Origin: Notospermus geniculatus | Lineage: Eukaryota; Nemertea; Pilidiophora; Heteronemertea; Lineidae | Direction of reading: 5' to 3' | NCBI GenBank assembly: GCA_002633025.1 | Contig: NMRB01000428.1 | Coordinates: 222,740 to 286,739 of the forward strand | DNA: 64,000 nucleotides | In this document: piece after piece, positions 33,869 through 44,848 of the stretch | Layout of the letters: every line of letters begins with the position of its first letter | How positions within the stretch are numbered: position 1 is the first letter of the stretch | Notes under the pieces: model-generated | Database searches by the model: none | What the model saw: only the letters and a program-made list of their open reading frames with translations | Told to the model about the DNA's origin: nothing | Made by a program: the position numbers and the translations under genes

Positions 33869-34695
33869 GTGTGGGAGGAGCTCATCCTCTTGCTAGAGGT
33901 AGGATCCTTCAAAAGGACTTAAAACCTTTGTCTGGCGTAGAGCATTGGTTTTCAGATTTTTAATCTGTTGTCGTACATAGGAGGTGTTAGGCCCTGAGCC
34001 TAACGTCTGGGACTTTGGGCTTAATGGAAGAATGTCTCTCTTTCATGGGGAAGAGCCAGTGTGGTCTGCAACATATGGCACTGTCGGCGAAGGCGCTTCT
34101 GTATAAAAAAAGAGAGGTGGTGAGAAGATTCTAACATCTCTTCTTTCAAGCCTTTGCGTCCATGAGTCATTACTTCAGCCTTGAACATGGGTTGTGCTGG
34201 CGTATGTTGAATTGGGTACATGCCGTCCTGCCTTATCACGACGAGCACCGGCCAGCTGAGGATGCCGCCAACACCATGATAAATGCGATCATTACTACTC
34301 ATGATAAATCGTGCATGAATAATAAGTATATCGATGTAGACGATGACAGATCGGTCGTCGGTGGACGTTGTCAGAACCCATCCATAAACGACAGGTTATA
34401 ACCGTGTGGTCGCCGGGACAACAATAGCCTGTTCATGGCCAGATTTCATCTTGGTTTGAGCGGATGATCTGTTTGGCGATCGTTTCCAAGGTCGGGGATC
34501 CAAGGTCGGGGATTTGTCGGGAGTGCAGCTGTCAGTATTGACATTTCCAATTGACATGGTTGGTCTGAAATGCCAGTGTAGTGTCAGAGGAGGCATTTCA
34601 AGGTCACCTCCGTTGTTCAAATTGTCGGGAGTCTAGTTTTGAGGTGCCAAATGTGGAAGATGCACTTTGGGGACAACTCCCACTACTGGCCAGGG
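33475..34695 (+). repeat. Duplication D, copy 1 (ends at single N)
   Basis: 1221 bp from GTGTCAATGCGTTGTAG to ACTACTGGCCAGGG, then N at 34696. Confidence 0.95.
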
Positions 34696-34696
34696 N

Positions 34697-35924
34697 GTGT
34701 CAATGCGTTGTAGCTAAAATGTGCCTCTTTCACTGCCTCCTCTTGGTTGGACCTCTCTTTGCAGACACTTTCACCATGAGACACGAGTGGTACGAAGGCC
34801 AGTATATCTGAGGGTGCCCAGACAGTTTAAGGAGCTTGGGCTGCCAGTGTCAGTGGGTTGTAGATACAACATGATTCCTTCGCACCCTCCTCTAGTAGAA
34901 CCTCTCTTTGCGGACACTGTCACCATGCGACATGAGGTATGAAGGCCAGTTAATCCGGACAGTACCCGAAGAGTTGAAGGAGCTGGGGCTACCAGTGGAT
35001 GATACTGCAACGTGGCTCCTTTGCAGTCTCCGCTATGAGAAACATCTGTTTGCAGATACCATGTCCTGAAGGTCACAAACCAGCACCTAAGTGTGGGAGG
35101 AGCTCATCCTCTTGCTAGAGGTAGGATCCTTCAAAAGGGACTTAAACCTTTGTCTGGCGTAGAGCATTGGTTTTCAGATTTTGAATCTGTTGTCGTACAT
35201 AGGAGGTGTTAGGCCCTGAGCCTAATGTCTGGGACTTTGGGCTTAATGGAAGAATGTCTATCTTTCATGGGGAAGAGCCAGTGTGGTCTGCAACATATGG
35301 CACTGTCGGCGAAGGCGCTTCTGTATAAAAAAAGAGAGGTGGTGAGAAGATTCTAACATCTCTTCTTTCAAGCCTTTGCGTCCATGAGTCATTTAATACT
35401 TCAGCCCTGAACATGGGTAGCGCTGGTGTATGTTGAATTGGGTACATGCCGTCCTGCCTTATCACGACGAGCACCGGCCAGCTGAGGATGCCGCCAACAC
35501 CATGATAAATGCGATCATTACTACTCATGATAAATCGTGCATGAATAATAAGTATATCGATGTAGACGATGACAGATTGGTTGTCGGTGGACGTTGTCAG
35601 AACCCGTCCATAAACGACAGGTTATAACCGTGTGGTCGCCGGGACAACAATAGCCTGTTCATGGTCAGTAGATTTCATCTTGGTTTGAGCGGATGATCTG
35701 TTTGGCGATCGTTTCCAAGGTCGGGGATCCAAGGTCGGGGATTTGTCGGGAGTGCAGCTGTCAGTATTGACATTTCCAATTGACATGGTTGGTCTGAAAT
35801 GCCAGTGTAGTGTCAGAGGAGGCATTTCAAGGTCACCTCCGTTGTTCAAATTGTCGGGAGTCTAGTTTTGAGGTGCCAAATGTGGAAGATGCACTTTGGG
35901 GACAACTCCCACTACTGGCCAGGG
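34697..35924 (+). repeat. Duplication D, copy 2; probable unmerged contig overlap
   Basis: 1228 bp, a near copy that starts right after the N and continues into unique sequence past ACTACTGGCCAGGG. A minus-strand frame in copy 1 is shifted here by a small insertion (near 35395), so it is not conserved coding sequence. Confidence 0.95.
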
Positions 35925-35975
35925 GTTTGAAAAAAACCATTCCTTGGTGAGAGAGATTGGGACTAATGTTGATGA

Positions 35976-36247
35976 CCCAGCCTTGATAGCATAGTGGCTA
36001 TCAATCCGCAAAGCCAGGGCAGGTCCGGGGTTCAAATCCCGGGCCACATAGGATTAATCGTCCTTGGCTCTTCAGTCCATCACATGAGACATAAGCCGTG
36101 GTGCCTTGTACCTTGTGCCTCTGCAAGGGCAAGTAAAAGACCCCATCCAAGTGAGGAACACGAGTAGCTTGAGATGGCCTCTTCCGTACTTACCCCAGGG
36201 TCAATAATGCTATGGCTTCGGCCCTGACGGACAAATCTAATACAGAT
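35976..36247 (+). mobile_element. SINE-A, tRNA-derived
   Basis: A-box region GATAGCATAGTGG, B box GGTTCAAATCC (36029-36039), conserved body and tail as at 18051. Confidence 0.88.
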
Positions 36248-37560
36248 GTGGTTGTCAACCAATGTTGTACAATCACATATGCAAGCTACGCCTACCCGGA
36301 CACTGCCACCACATGTACACACCATGCCCCATCTCCCAAGTTGGAAATGAGCAGATTTGTATTCTTGTAGGCCCTAAGTCTTATGAACTGTTGATTAACA
36401 CTACCTAATGGGACCAAGGTCGAAGATTTGTCTTCAGATATTGACTGGGGAGTGACCTTGCTCAAATGGCGGTACTCCACGCAGAAACCTCATCAACCTT
36501 CATCACGTACCAGACTTCGTGTGAAGACCTTGAACATCTGTGCCAGCGATGGCCATTCTGAGACGCTCATCAAGTATTCCACCTTTCATTAAACAGTTCT
36601 CAAATGTACTGTGTTCCTGTATTTGTCTTTGATGAATTATTCAACCTGCATATCAGGCTGCATACTTCTTGCCTTTCCGTGACCATCATGCCATAAGGAG
36701 GTGTCACAAAGTCAGCAACCTTGGGAAGTACCTGCCCAGAATTCGTGGAACTGTTGCAGATGGCCCTCTCTTGACTCATTCAGGCCTTTCTTCGAACACA
36801 TTCGCATGAAACTTACCAATCAACAATCTTACAATAAAAATAAAGTAATGTGTTGCAGCAGTTGAACGGTTTGTACTGTGAAGTCAAAAGTTGGAAAATT
36901 AGAAATAACAATGCCCTTAATCTTCAATTTCTGTTCAATTTCTCAACTGTTTCTTTTCAATTTCTCAAAATTGCTAAGAAAATATCCCAAAGACGTGTGA
37001 CCAATTCGTCATTACTGTAACTAGGCAGCCATGATGGTTGCTCATCTTCTCCATCAAGCTCAAATATGCCCACTTCCTGTCGACGTCAATAGGAGGATGC
37101 GACGAGATACAAGATGGTCGCTCCTTCCGCTTCTGCAACGACAAATAAAGATGAATCATGGACGGACCCTTGATTGAACGACGAGCTCACCTCTCGATGG
37201 GAATGAAGTTCAATAAAGAATCGTTCAATCTTGCAGCGGAAATGATCGAAATTTCAAAGGATTATTTTGTCCCAATCAGCATTTCAACGAGAGCTGTATC
37301 TGATTTCGAAACCACGTCGACGTTCCGTGCTATTGGGATCAAATAGTCTGGCCAAGTCGTACACGGTTTTCAATCATGTTGTTAGGAGTTCTTGGAGATC
37401 AGAGAATCTTGAGCATGTTGTGCCTTCATAATAGTCCTCGGATATCAAAGGAAAAATATTGGTGATGGGCACGATGGAAAGCAGGCACCACTATGACCTT
37501 GAGATTGGTCGTATTGCAGTCTTTGTATTGTAGCCGTGTTCTATAATGTTTTGTTGAATG
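36248..37560. other. Unassigned sequence
   Basis: Contains TTCAATTTCT-rich stretches (36920-36970). The 62-codon frame at 37158-37346 has no support. Confidence 0.3.
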
Positions 37561-37564
37561 CGGT

Positions 37565-37690
37565 GGTAGATTCAAGATACAGAATAACACAAAATTGACA
37601 CACAAAATGATAATAAGCAAGAAGTCAATCTCCAGAATTCACAAATTTTCGACCCCAACCGGGGTCTTTTTCAAGTGGAACTTTACAATC
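37565..37690 (-). mobile_element. HP-6 element, single arm
   Basis: On the minus strand AAGACCCCGGTTGGGGTCG then AAAATTTGTGAATTC, and ATTTTGTGTGTC further on, as in the copy at 58250. Confidence 0.65.
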
Positions 37691-37715
37691 TGAAACTCTA
37701 GAAAAGTGGTAGATT

Positions 37716-37841
37716 GGTGTATCACATGCTCCGAACGCAGGGCTTTGGTCTCGCTCCTCTTCATTCACTTGCACATATAGTGGTGTGAGTGGATGAAGAG
37801 GAGCGCGGTAAAAGCCCTGCTGTGGGAGGATGGGTGTATCA
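37716..37841. mobile_element. HP-1 fold-back MITE, copy 6, with 9-bp flanking repeat
   Basis: Element 37725-37832 with a damaged left arm (CATGCTCCGAACGCAGGGC) and intact right arm. GGTGTATCA lies at 37716-37724 and 37833-37841, a perfect direct repeat (8 bp plus one matching base). Confidence 0.8.
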
Positions 37842-37973
37842 GTAATGGGGGCACATTTCCTGATTCCAAGACCTGACAAAAATAGCAATGATTTCAACCA
37901 CAGGACTGGGTGGTTGGGATATTTGATTTGGATCTGGTTATACTGCAAATGTGTGATGATCGCTCTTTGCATC

Positions 37974-38150
37974 AGATAATGAATGCTCCCCTGAATCCCG
38001 GTTAATGATTCCTCCCCAACGGTCAAACCTTCCAACCTCAAGGTGCACATGCATAATTAATGACCCCAACATGTCACCCGGGACACCACATAATGGATGC
38101 TCCCCGGGGACGCAGATAATGGCTTCTCCCTAACGTGTCACCGGGGATGT
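37974..38150 (+). repeat. Degenerate GGATGCTCCCCGGG-type tandem repeat
   Basis: About three diverged ~60-bp units built on 'ataatg.tgctccccgggga...' and 'gtcaccggggat'. Confidence 0.4.
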
Positions 38151-39190
38151 CGGAGGTTCGTCAACAGATCGCACAGCGTTGATTAGCGTTGAGAACTTAT
38201 CAACGCTACTCATCATCCGCCATATTTGTTTAGTGAGTGCGATAATTACTTGAAAGGTCGACAAACAGACCCGTTGGATGGGATTACTGCCGTGTATGCC
38301 CAGTCATATCTCCCGACTATTTACGGCCGTTTGAACACTTTTCCTATTTACTTATACTACCGTCTGATGAATCGGCGGCGTTTGATGGACATAAAAGACA
38401 GATCTATACCGTGTTTCCAATAATACTTATCACTTTGACACGAGTCTCTCTTAGTTTGAGCTGAATTCTTATCGGCAAAATCATCTTTTTCTGATTTCTT
38501 TGAAATGCTGAGTTTTCGTTGCATTTGAAGCAAGCAGATTACTCCTGTTTTTGATTCCTTTTGAACATTGCTTTGAGTTTGTTGAGAGCTATGCATTAGA
38601 TGATTTGGTCTAAGAAAGTCACTATCAATCTTGATCAAATGCAGGAGGAAACTGGAGCTCCCGAGAAATCTACAGTATGCTGAGAAATCAGACCGAATGA
38701 CAGACAGTGATTTTCACTGTGCCGCTCTGATGGCAATGGCGGACGACGATGAATATTCCTCCCATCATGCAACGCTGGCTCCTCCGAGACCCCGCCACAA
38801 TCAAAAGGAGGCCATTACCTTTCAGTATCCATTATAACGCATTAGTTATCGGTCAGAGATTCATTTCCATGCGTCAGGCAGACATCTTGGTCATTCATGG
38901 CCACGATCAGACGGCCCGTTGAGAACCACATAATGACTTATTAATGAACGATGTTATGGTTTATCAAAATTCACATTATTCCTAATCATTGTTTTGTTGT
39001 CGCGGAAACCGCTGCAGTGATGGTGTAATGAAAATGGCTGGCGGTGACTGGGTGACTTCCTGTAGTCGGCGGTTAGGATCTGGTGGCTTGTCCCATGAAG
39101 CAGCTTTCGGTTATCAATTTAGGACTTTCTACATACTAGAAACTTCCGAAGTGAAGATTCAAAAACATTTCGTTGTGTGAATCTACTTTT
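38151..39190. other. Unassigned sequence
   Basis: The phrase AGGAGGAAACTGGAGCTCCC at 38641 resembles 41820 (AGGAGGAAACTGGATCTCCC), a hint of a dispersed repeat fragment. No gene recognised. Confidence 0.3.
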
Positions 39191-39560
39191 ACACAACGGC
39201 CTGAGTCTTTCATGGTTTTCGAAGCAAGAGTACCCCTCACCCCTCACCTGTCTTGCAACAACGAAGACGAAGATTCACGTTCCTTGGGCAGGGTGGTCTT
39301 CGTCCTTCATGGTTTTCTTGGTGAGAGTACCGGCAAACCCCGACCTGTCATACCAAGCAAGGCGATGACACTTGATTCTTGCTGCTCTTTTGGTTTTTCC
39401 AGCAAGAGCACCCGCCACCCTCACTGTCGTGTTTGTTTGTTTGTTGTGCAGGCGGGAGCACCGGATCCATATCCATCTCTGCCACTTTGCCCTTCCTCTT
39501 ACTTATACCAAGCAGGACGAAAATTGATCCTCATCCATTCGTCTTTGTCTTTCACTCTCT
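39191..39560 (+). repeat. Degenerate ~100-bp repeat behind a 184-codon frame
   Basis: GAAGCAAGAGTACCC, TGGTGAGAGTACCGG, CAGCAAGAGCACCCG and GGCGGGAGCACCGG recur with similar flanks. The 184-codon frame 39173-39727 is the longest N-free frame in the window, but it follows the repeat and has low-complexity P/S/L content, so I do not call a gene. A similar CCACTTTGCGCTTCCTC phrase is at 59965. Confidence 0.4.
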
Positions 39561-39893
39561 TTCCTCCAATACTTTGTCCTCCAAAGCCACAGCTAATGAC
39601 CTCGCCTACATTAGTTCAAATTGGAGATCACCGAGGCGTTCTGTTGCCCCTGGACATCAGTGACCCTTCATCTGTACGATATCCTTTTGGACTTCTATGC
39701 GGTTTTATTGGCCATGGGTTCAGATAGTTAACCACGATGATGCGGCCACCTGCTGTGGTAGATGGTCTTCCCGAGGAGGACGGCTGTCAGCACGCAGGTG
39801 GATGGGATGGGATTAAACTGACAGTCTGGAAGTAACATCGGTAATGCGTTTGAGACAAGGTGTTTCTATATTAGGCCTAACCATCACAGTGAA

Positions 39894-40165
39894 GAGCCCT
39901 GATAGCCGAGTGGTAATCACGTCTGCTTACCATGCGGCAGGTCCCGGGTTTGAATCCAGCCCGGGATTTCATTACCGGCTCTTTACCTCCGTCGCATGGG
40001 ACAGTAAGCCATGGAGCCTTGTTTATTTCTTTGCAAGGGCAAGTAAAAGACCCCATCCAAGTGAGGAACATGAATAGCTTGATATGGCCTCTTCCGTACT
40101 TACCAGGGCCAATAATGCTATGGCTTCGGCCCTGACGGAAAAATCTAGTACAAAATACAAATCAT
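39894..40165 (+). mobile_element. SINE-A, tRNA-derived
   Basis: A box TAGCCGAGTGG (39903-39913), B box GGTTTGAATCC (39947-39957), conserved body, tail ending CAAAATACAAAT. Confidence 0.88.
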
Positions 40166-41091
40166 CACAGTCATCACCAAAAAGGCCTGCCTGATGACCT
40201 GTCCTGAAGGTTGGCTATTCGACTGTGTCCTTTAATCATGAGAAAGGATGGAAACCTGTCCATATGATGAGGTCTGCTGTTTGACTGTGTCACTGAAAGA
40301 TTGGATTCTTTCCATCGTCTATCCAAAATGATCTCAAACCTGCCCTTGACCTCTTATCGGAATGGTAGGAAGTCCGCAATGACCAAACCTCCCGGACCCA
40401 TCCAACAGGAAGTCCGTAGATGTTTGCACCGTCCATCATCAAAGTTACAGTCATCATCTCCTTCCTGAAACCGGTCCGCAAACTTTGGACAAAATGATCT
40501 ACAAGCTTTGGCCGAGTAGTAATCATTACGGAACATCTGGAAATCGGCGTTCGCTGAGCCGCAGCGGTTATTATAGGTAATTCGGCTTTTGAAGTCGGGA
40601 GGACATGCTCTCGTCTTCTGAATCTGAAAGCAGAATTATTGTTGAAATGGTCAACAGAGTCTTTTGAACATTGGCAGTGATATCTGATGATTGTTTTCAA
40701 GTGGTCCATTTGGTTCAACTTGTTTTACGATACTTGGGTGTTTGATAGTTGGTGGTTGAAGGCTTGTGACATCGCCAGGGACCAATAGATAAAACCCAGC
40801 ATGGCTTTTTGTCCTGTGTTCAAGCTTTCATGGGTTGTTTTCAAGATATTAAAGGACCTTGGATAGAGACAAGATTGTTAGACGGGCTAATGGAACTTGG
40901 GATCTTGATATCAACTGATGGTTGTTCTAGGTCTACTTGTCTTATAGCAGAATGTTCTTGTCCAGCTGTTTTGAGAAGTTCAGATCTGACCTGGATGTCT
41001 TTGACTCAGTCGGAATATTGGGTTAGTGGGAAAAGGGAAGAAAAGGAGCAAAAAGGGACTGCGCTATCAAAGGCAGTCTATGGGCCATATG
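40166..41091. other. Unassigned; overlapping frames
   Basis: A 142-codon minus frame (40290-40718) and a 116-codon plus frame (40809-41159) show no motif or splice support. Confidence 0.2.
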
Positions 41092-41199
41092 CACGGGTCA
41101 CACTTTCATTAAAGTCCAACTTTTCTCTATGCTTCAAGCATAGAGAAAGTCTAACTTAAGCTATACTTTAGGCTAAAATGCGACCCGTGAATACGGCCC
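41092..41199. mobile_element. 108-bp fold-back MITE
   Basis: GGGCCATATGCACGGGTC left; GGGCCGTATTCACGGGTC on the reverse of the right end. Inner palindrome around TTCTCTATGCTTCAAGCATA. Confidence 0.8.
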
Positions 41200-41446
41200 T
41201 TAGTCACTTAGCAAGATAGGCTACTTTGGATTTGTGTCAGAGAATCCTGAGGTAACCAGTTGTTCTCTGCAGTCCCTCAGTGAACACTCCCAATGTCACT
41301 GAGGGGAACATTTGGAAGTCTCTGAACAAGTCTTCTTTGGATCCTGAGGACAGGTGCAAATGGCATGTTGATACCAACATCATGAGAAGCAGAGGCTGAC
41401 TGTTGATTTCAATCCCTGTCTTATGATCTGTTGTTGTGTCTTTCAG

Positions 41447-41508
41447 ATGATATCAAGTCCAGACTTCTCCAGGGTGTGACGGTCACTGACGCAGGAATCG
41501 GAGATGGG
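41447..41508 (+). CDS. Candidate internal exon 3 of the unidentified plus-strand gene
   Basis: 62 nt between a strong acceptor (gttgttgtgtctttcag) and a full-consensus donor (GGG|gtaagt). Only one frame is open: two bases completing a codon, then 20 codons reading DIKSRLLQGVTVTDAGIGDG, ending in phase 0. It is the best single splice-supported exon in the window. Its start phase accepts the one base left by the 27536-27594 exon. The next exon downstream was not identified. I cannot name the protein. Confidence 0.48.
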
Positions 41509-41537
41509 GTAAGTTGGCAACGTCTTTCATGATATTG

Positions 41538-41633
41538 GGTCATATGAATAAAGACTAGCAAATGCTTTTACTTGAATTTTGCAATACAAATGCACTAAGC
41601 AATGGTGTACAAATCTGAAGTAAAAGCATCGGC
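41538..41633. mobile_element. HP-2 fold-back MITE, decayed copy
   Basis: GGGTCATATGAATAAAG then CTAGCAAATGCTTTTACT, with AGTAAAAGCATCGGC as the inverse arm. Confidence 0.55.
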
Positions 41634-42020
41634 AAGGATGAAAAAAGGACCAGATTATGATCGGTGACGGTGCATCTATTGGCTCTAAAAATGAAAAAAA
41701 CGACATTAGCNCCATGGAGAAAGAACTGAGGAATGTCCAATGTCTATTTAGATGTCAACTGATGCACTTTTAGTGACATTGTTATAGAGTTGAAGGTGCG
41801 GTGTTGAAATATTTGATGTAGGAGGAAACTGGATCTCCCGCGTGGTCTGATGTAGGGGTTTTAAGACCTGAATAGCATGTCACAAGAGTTGATTTTTCTC
41901 AAAAAATGAAATTCAGTGCTCCAGTTGTTAGGGAATAGGAAACTAGGGAAGGGGAGAGGTATAGACTTTTCGAGGGTTTCTCAAGAAAGGGTTTAACCAT
42001 ATTCTTCAAAAATTCCTCTT

Positions 42021-42280
42021 CTATAGACAATTCTCAAATTTGCAGATCTGCGCACTTCGCCGAAATTGCAACAACCACAAACTTAAACTTAAATCTTAAA
42101 CCAGCTGACGTGACGCAATCCATGATTCACCAATGGTCGACTCTGACGCAACGTCGTCAAAGTCGCTGTCGTGGGATTCTCTGCAACACGCCATTCAGTT
42201 TCAGATCGAGGTTATGGTTGCGATTTCGGTGGAAGTGCGCAGATCTTTCTCGTTTACGTCAATTTGAGAATTGTCTATAG
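42021..42280. mobile_element. HP-5 fold-back element, copy 2
   Basis: CTATAGACAATTCTCAAATT ... AATTTGAGAATTGTCTATAG, perfect 20-bp inverted ends. The middle contains CAGCTGACGTGACGCAATCC. Confidence 0.85.
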
Positions 42281-42804
42281 TGTAGTTGAACCCGTCTAAC
42301 AGTAGCATTGGTGACCAACTCGACTTTTACCACTTTCCTGACGTCATCATGATGTCACGTACTGCACTTTTGTACACGACGCTAGTGCATTACGTTTGTG
42401 ATGCCATGGCAGGGTCACAGTATGAAGGACCGGTAAACTGGTCGATGGTAGCGAAATGGTTAATGTGTAAAAGGGTCCCTGACTTGTGTTAGCCCTGCTG
42501 GGAGTGACATCAATGCCAGGCGGGAGACATGCCCGCCAAACAATAAACCTGTTTTAACTTCAAAGTGTTGGAGGAAGTTTCACAAATGGAATTACTGGCG
42601 TTGAATTTCCCATTAAAGTTTTAAAGATGACTGAAGATGTCATCTGGTTGCCATGACAACTGGTACACCAGATTAATCCGTGTCAAAATTATGGAATTGC
42701 TACATTTCGGAATGATGACAAATTCAGAAAATGGATTAACTGTCTGGTTTCTCTTGATGGCTAGGAAAACTTGTATTTCTTCAAAAGTTTCTGATCGTTG
42801 CCGT

Positions 42805-42905
42805 TGGAGATGTTGGTGCCATCAGAGTGGTGCAGTGGACGCAGCAGCACCACCTACTTATCATGTTGTAGGTTCAAGTCCCAGTTACATCCATTCACCA
42901 TCCAA
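42805..42905 (+). mobile_element. SINE-B, tRNA-derived head
   Basis: A box region AGAGTGGTGCAGTGG, B box GGTTCAAGTCC (42871-42881), distinct from SINE-A. Repeated at 45525-45620. Confidence 0.65.
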
Positions 42906-43003
42906 TACTTTTAAAAAGATTGAGAAGAACTATCTAGGGGCAGTGCAGGAAAATAACATTGGCAACACTTGGCACTCAATGAGTTAAAACTCACTTCAAA
43001 AGG

Positions 43004-43392
43004 GAAATGTGGGCAATGGAGAATTAGCGGAATCAGCGGATCTGGCGGATTTAGCGGATTCTGTATAAAATTTAATAATAAATGGAAATTAATAATTTTT
43101 CAAGTGTTCTGTGTGCTGCACAAGTTATGAAGGAAAAGCTGGAACAACATCGCGCACAGCAACTGGCTAAACTGACCTGCAAACCATTTTCGTTGCCCTC
43201 TTTGGATTACCACTCTAAAAGCTTATTTTCACTGTCCTTTATAATCTGTGTGGCACACAGAACACTTGAAAAATTGTATTACTTAATCAACTTCCATTTA
43301 CATGTATCATTAAATTTTATTCAATTTTATTCAGAATCCGCCAAATCCGCTAGATCCGCTGATTCCGCTAATTCTTTATGGCTGGAAATGTG
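43004..43392. mobile_element. hAT-like non-autonomous element with 8-bp TSD and known empty site
   Basis: Element 43012-43384 (373 bp). GAAATGTG lies at 43004-43011 and 43385-43392. The other copy has a single GAAATGTG at 45721-45728 with no insert. Sub-terminal inverted repeats AATTAGCGGAATCAGCGGAT. The right end read inward begins CAGCCATAAAG, as hAT ends often begin CA. No transposase. Confidence 0.92.
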
Positions 43393-43584
43393 TATGTATA
43401 GACATCAGCAAGAAGGATTCGTTTTCCGATGGGCCAAGTCACCAGAAACCAGAGCCTTCTGACTGATATCCACCCTATAGCTTCCGCGAGCAAAAACGTT
43501 ATTCAAGTGGAAACCATAGTTTCACATCAAAGAAATTAGCTTATAAAATGAAGTATGAATACCTAATGAGTTGAAATTGAAATG

Positions 43585-43768
43585 TGACCCCTGCCAGCAA
43601 AATGAGTTGGAATGCGCCGGAAAGAAGACTCAAGGTGACACCAGAAAAAATTGCAGTAATGGACAAAGTCAAATTTCACATTGGGGAGACATTCTTGAAA
43701 TCAACAAACCATTGGTGTCACCTTGGGTCTTCTGTGTGCATTCAGACTCGTTTTGCTGTCACGGGTCA
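43585..43768. mobile_element. HP-4 fold-back MITE, copy 2
   Basis: TGACCCCTGCCAGCAAAATG ... TTTTGCTGTCACGGGTCA. Confidence 0.8.
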
Positions 43769-44313
43769 CAAAATAGCTCCTCTTGTAGAGAACTTGGTGG
43801 TGGTTAGTGAAAATATCAAGGGTGTAGGTACTTACTCACCTTAATAAATAAGCCCTGGATCACGACGTTTGACTTGTGAAAATTGAACGAATCTAAGCCA
43901 TGAAAGCTTCAAACAGAACCATGATAAGTTATTGCAATGGAAGTTGCTGATAGAAACTTGTCTGCATACAATGCCCTAATCGCACTACATTCACATCAAA
44001 AATAATTTGAATAATCTCCCCTCGCCACAACCGCCTCAAAGCCTACCCATAATTCTGATATTGCGCGTTTCAAAGACGACTATTTTTTCATGAATTTCTC
44101 GAACACGGTTGATCAATTCTCCTCTCCTCATCGTTGGAGGGCTGATCTCAACTAACGAAGCAGATCAAAGATATTTTTATGCGAAAAATCAATTTCACAA
44201 TATCTGGAGATGTTCTCAACATCTTAATACGGTGCGGGCGTACAAAGGATGCAAAAACAAACGCTAACGTTGCCGGAGTAACGACTGAAACGCTCCTTCT
44301 CCTCCCACTCTTC

Positions 44314-44320
44314 TATAAAT
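44314..44320 (+). promoter_or_regulatory. Possible TATA box
   Basis: TATAAAT about 77 bases upstream of the ATG at 44391, with GGCCAATC a few bases downstream instead of upstream. Spacing would allow a start near 44345. It is identical in the second copy (near 46648). Inferred only from position relative to the candidate first exon. Confidence 0.25.
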
Positions 44321-44390
44321 GATTAGGCCAATCAAAATTTATCAGGGGTTTGACATGAGTTGAAGGGCTTTTGTGAAAAATGTGGAACGA

Positions 44391-44429
44391 ATGGCAGATT
44401 TGGAGTGGAAAAAGTGTCATGACCGAAAG
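44391..44429 (+). CDS. Candidate first coding exon (MADLEWKK...)
   Basis: ATG followed by 12 codons (MADLEWKKCHDRK) and the donor AAAG|gtaggt, phase 0. A TATAAAT lies about 77 bases upstream. The frame is also open for six codons before the ATG, so an internal exon starting after ttgaag is possible. The region from about 43.9 kb to the donor is practically identical in both copies of duplication E, while earlier parts differ. The donor sits in a 7-bp hairpin loop (GACCGAA ... TTCGGTC). Too short to identify. Confidence 0.33.
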
Positions 44430-44512
44430 GTAGGTATACACTTCGGTCGTGGACTATGACGCTGAGTTGGTTGACACTCTCAGGTCAGTTTGTCGGCTGT
44501 TTAATTGTACCC

Positions 44513-44648
44513 TCAAGGTGCCACGGCTTACTGTCCCATGTGACGGACGTGAAGAACCGGGAATGAAATCTCATGTGGCCCCGGCTGGATTCAAACTTGG
44601 ACCTGCCGTTAGCTGAGCGGACGTGATAACCACTCGGCTATCAAGGGT
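44513..44648 (-). mobile_element. SINE-A head, truncated
   Basis: Minus-strand head with CCGAGTGG A-box region and a mutated B box AGTTTGAATCC (44587-44597). The body breaks off after GTAAGCCGTGGCACCTTG. Confidence 0.75.
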
Positions 44649-44848
44649 CTCTAACGTACAAGAAGGGGGGTTAACTCTGAAGCCTAAAACATCCTCCTCA
44701 NAGCATGTCACAAGAGTCGATTTTTCTGAAAAATGAAATTACAGTGCTTCAGTTGTTAGGGAATAGGAAACTAGGGAAGGGGAGAGGTATAGACTTTTCC
44801 AGGGTTTCTCAAGAAAGGGTTTAACCATATTCTTAAAAAATTCCTCTT

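Larger units (their letters stand above)
41874..44700 (+). repeat. Duplication E, copy 1 (ends at single N)
   Basis: 2827 bp from AGCATGTCACAAGAG to AAAACATCCTCCTCA, then N at 44701 and the same sequence again. It carries a 373-bp hAT-like insertion and about 110 bp around 42275-42385 that copy 2 lacks. Confidence 0.95.

Noticed and set aside
34021-35528. Minus-strand gene (MSSNDRIYHG...) in both copies of duplication D
   Set aside because: A small insertion in copy 2 shifts the frame, so it is not maintained as coding.
39173-39727. 184-codon plus-strand frame as a gene
   Set aside because: It tracks a degenerate ~100-bp repeat, has low-complexity composition, and shows no motif or splice context.
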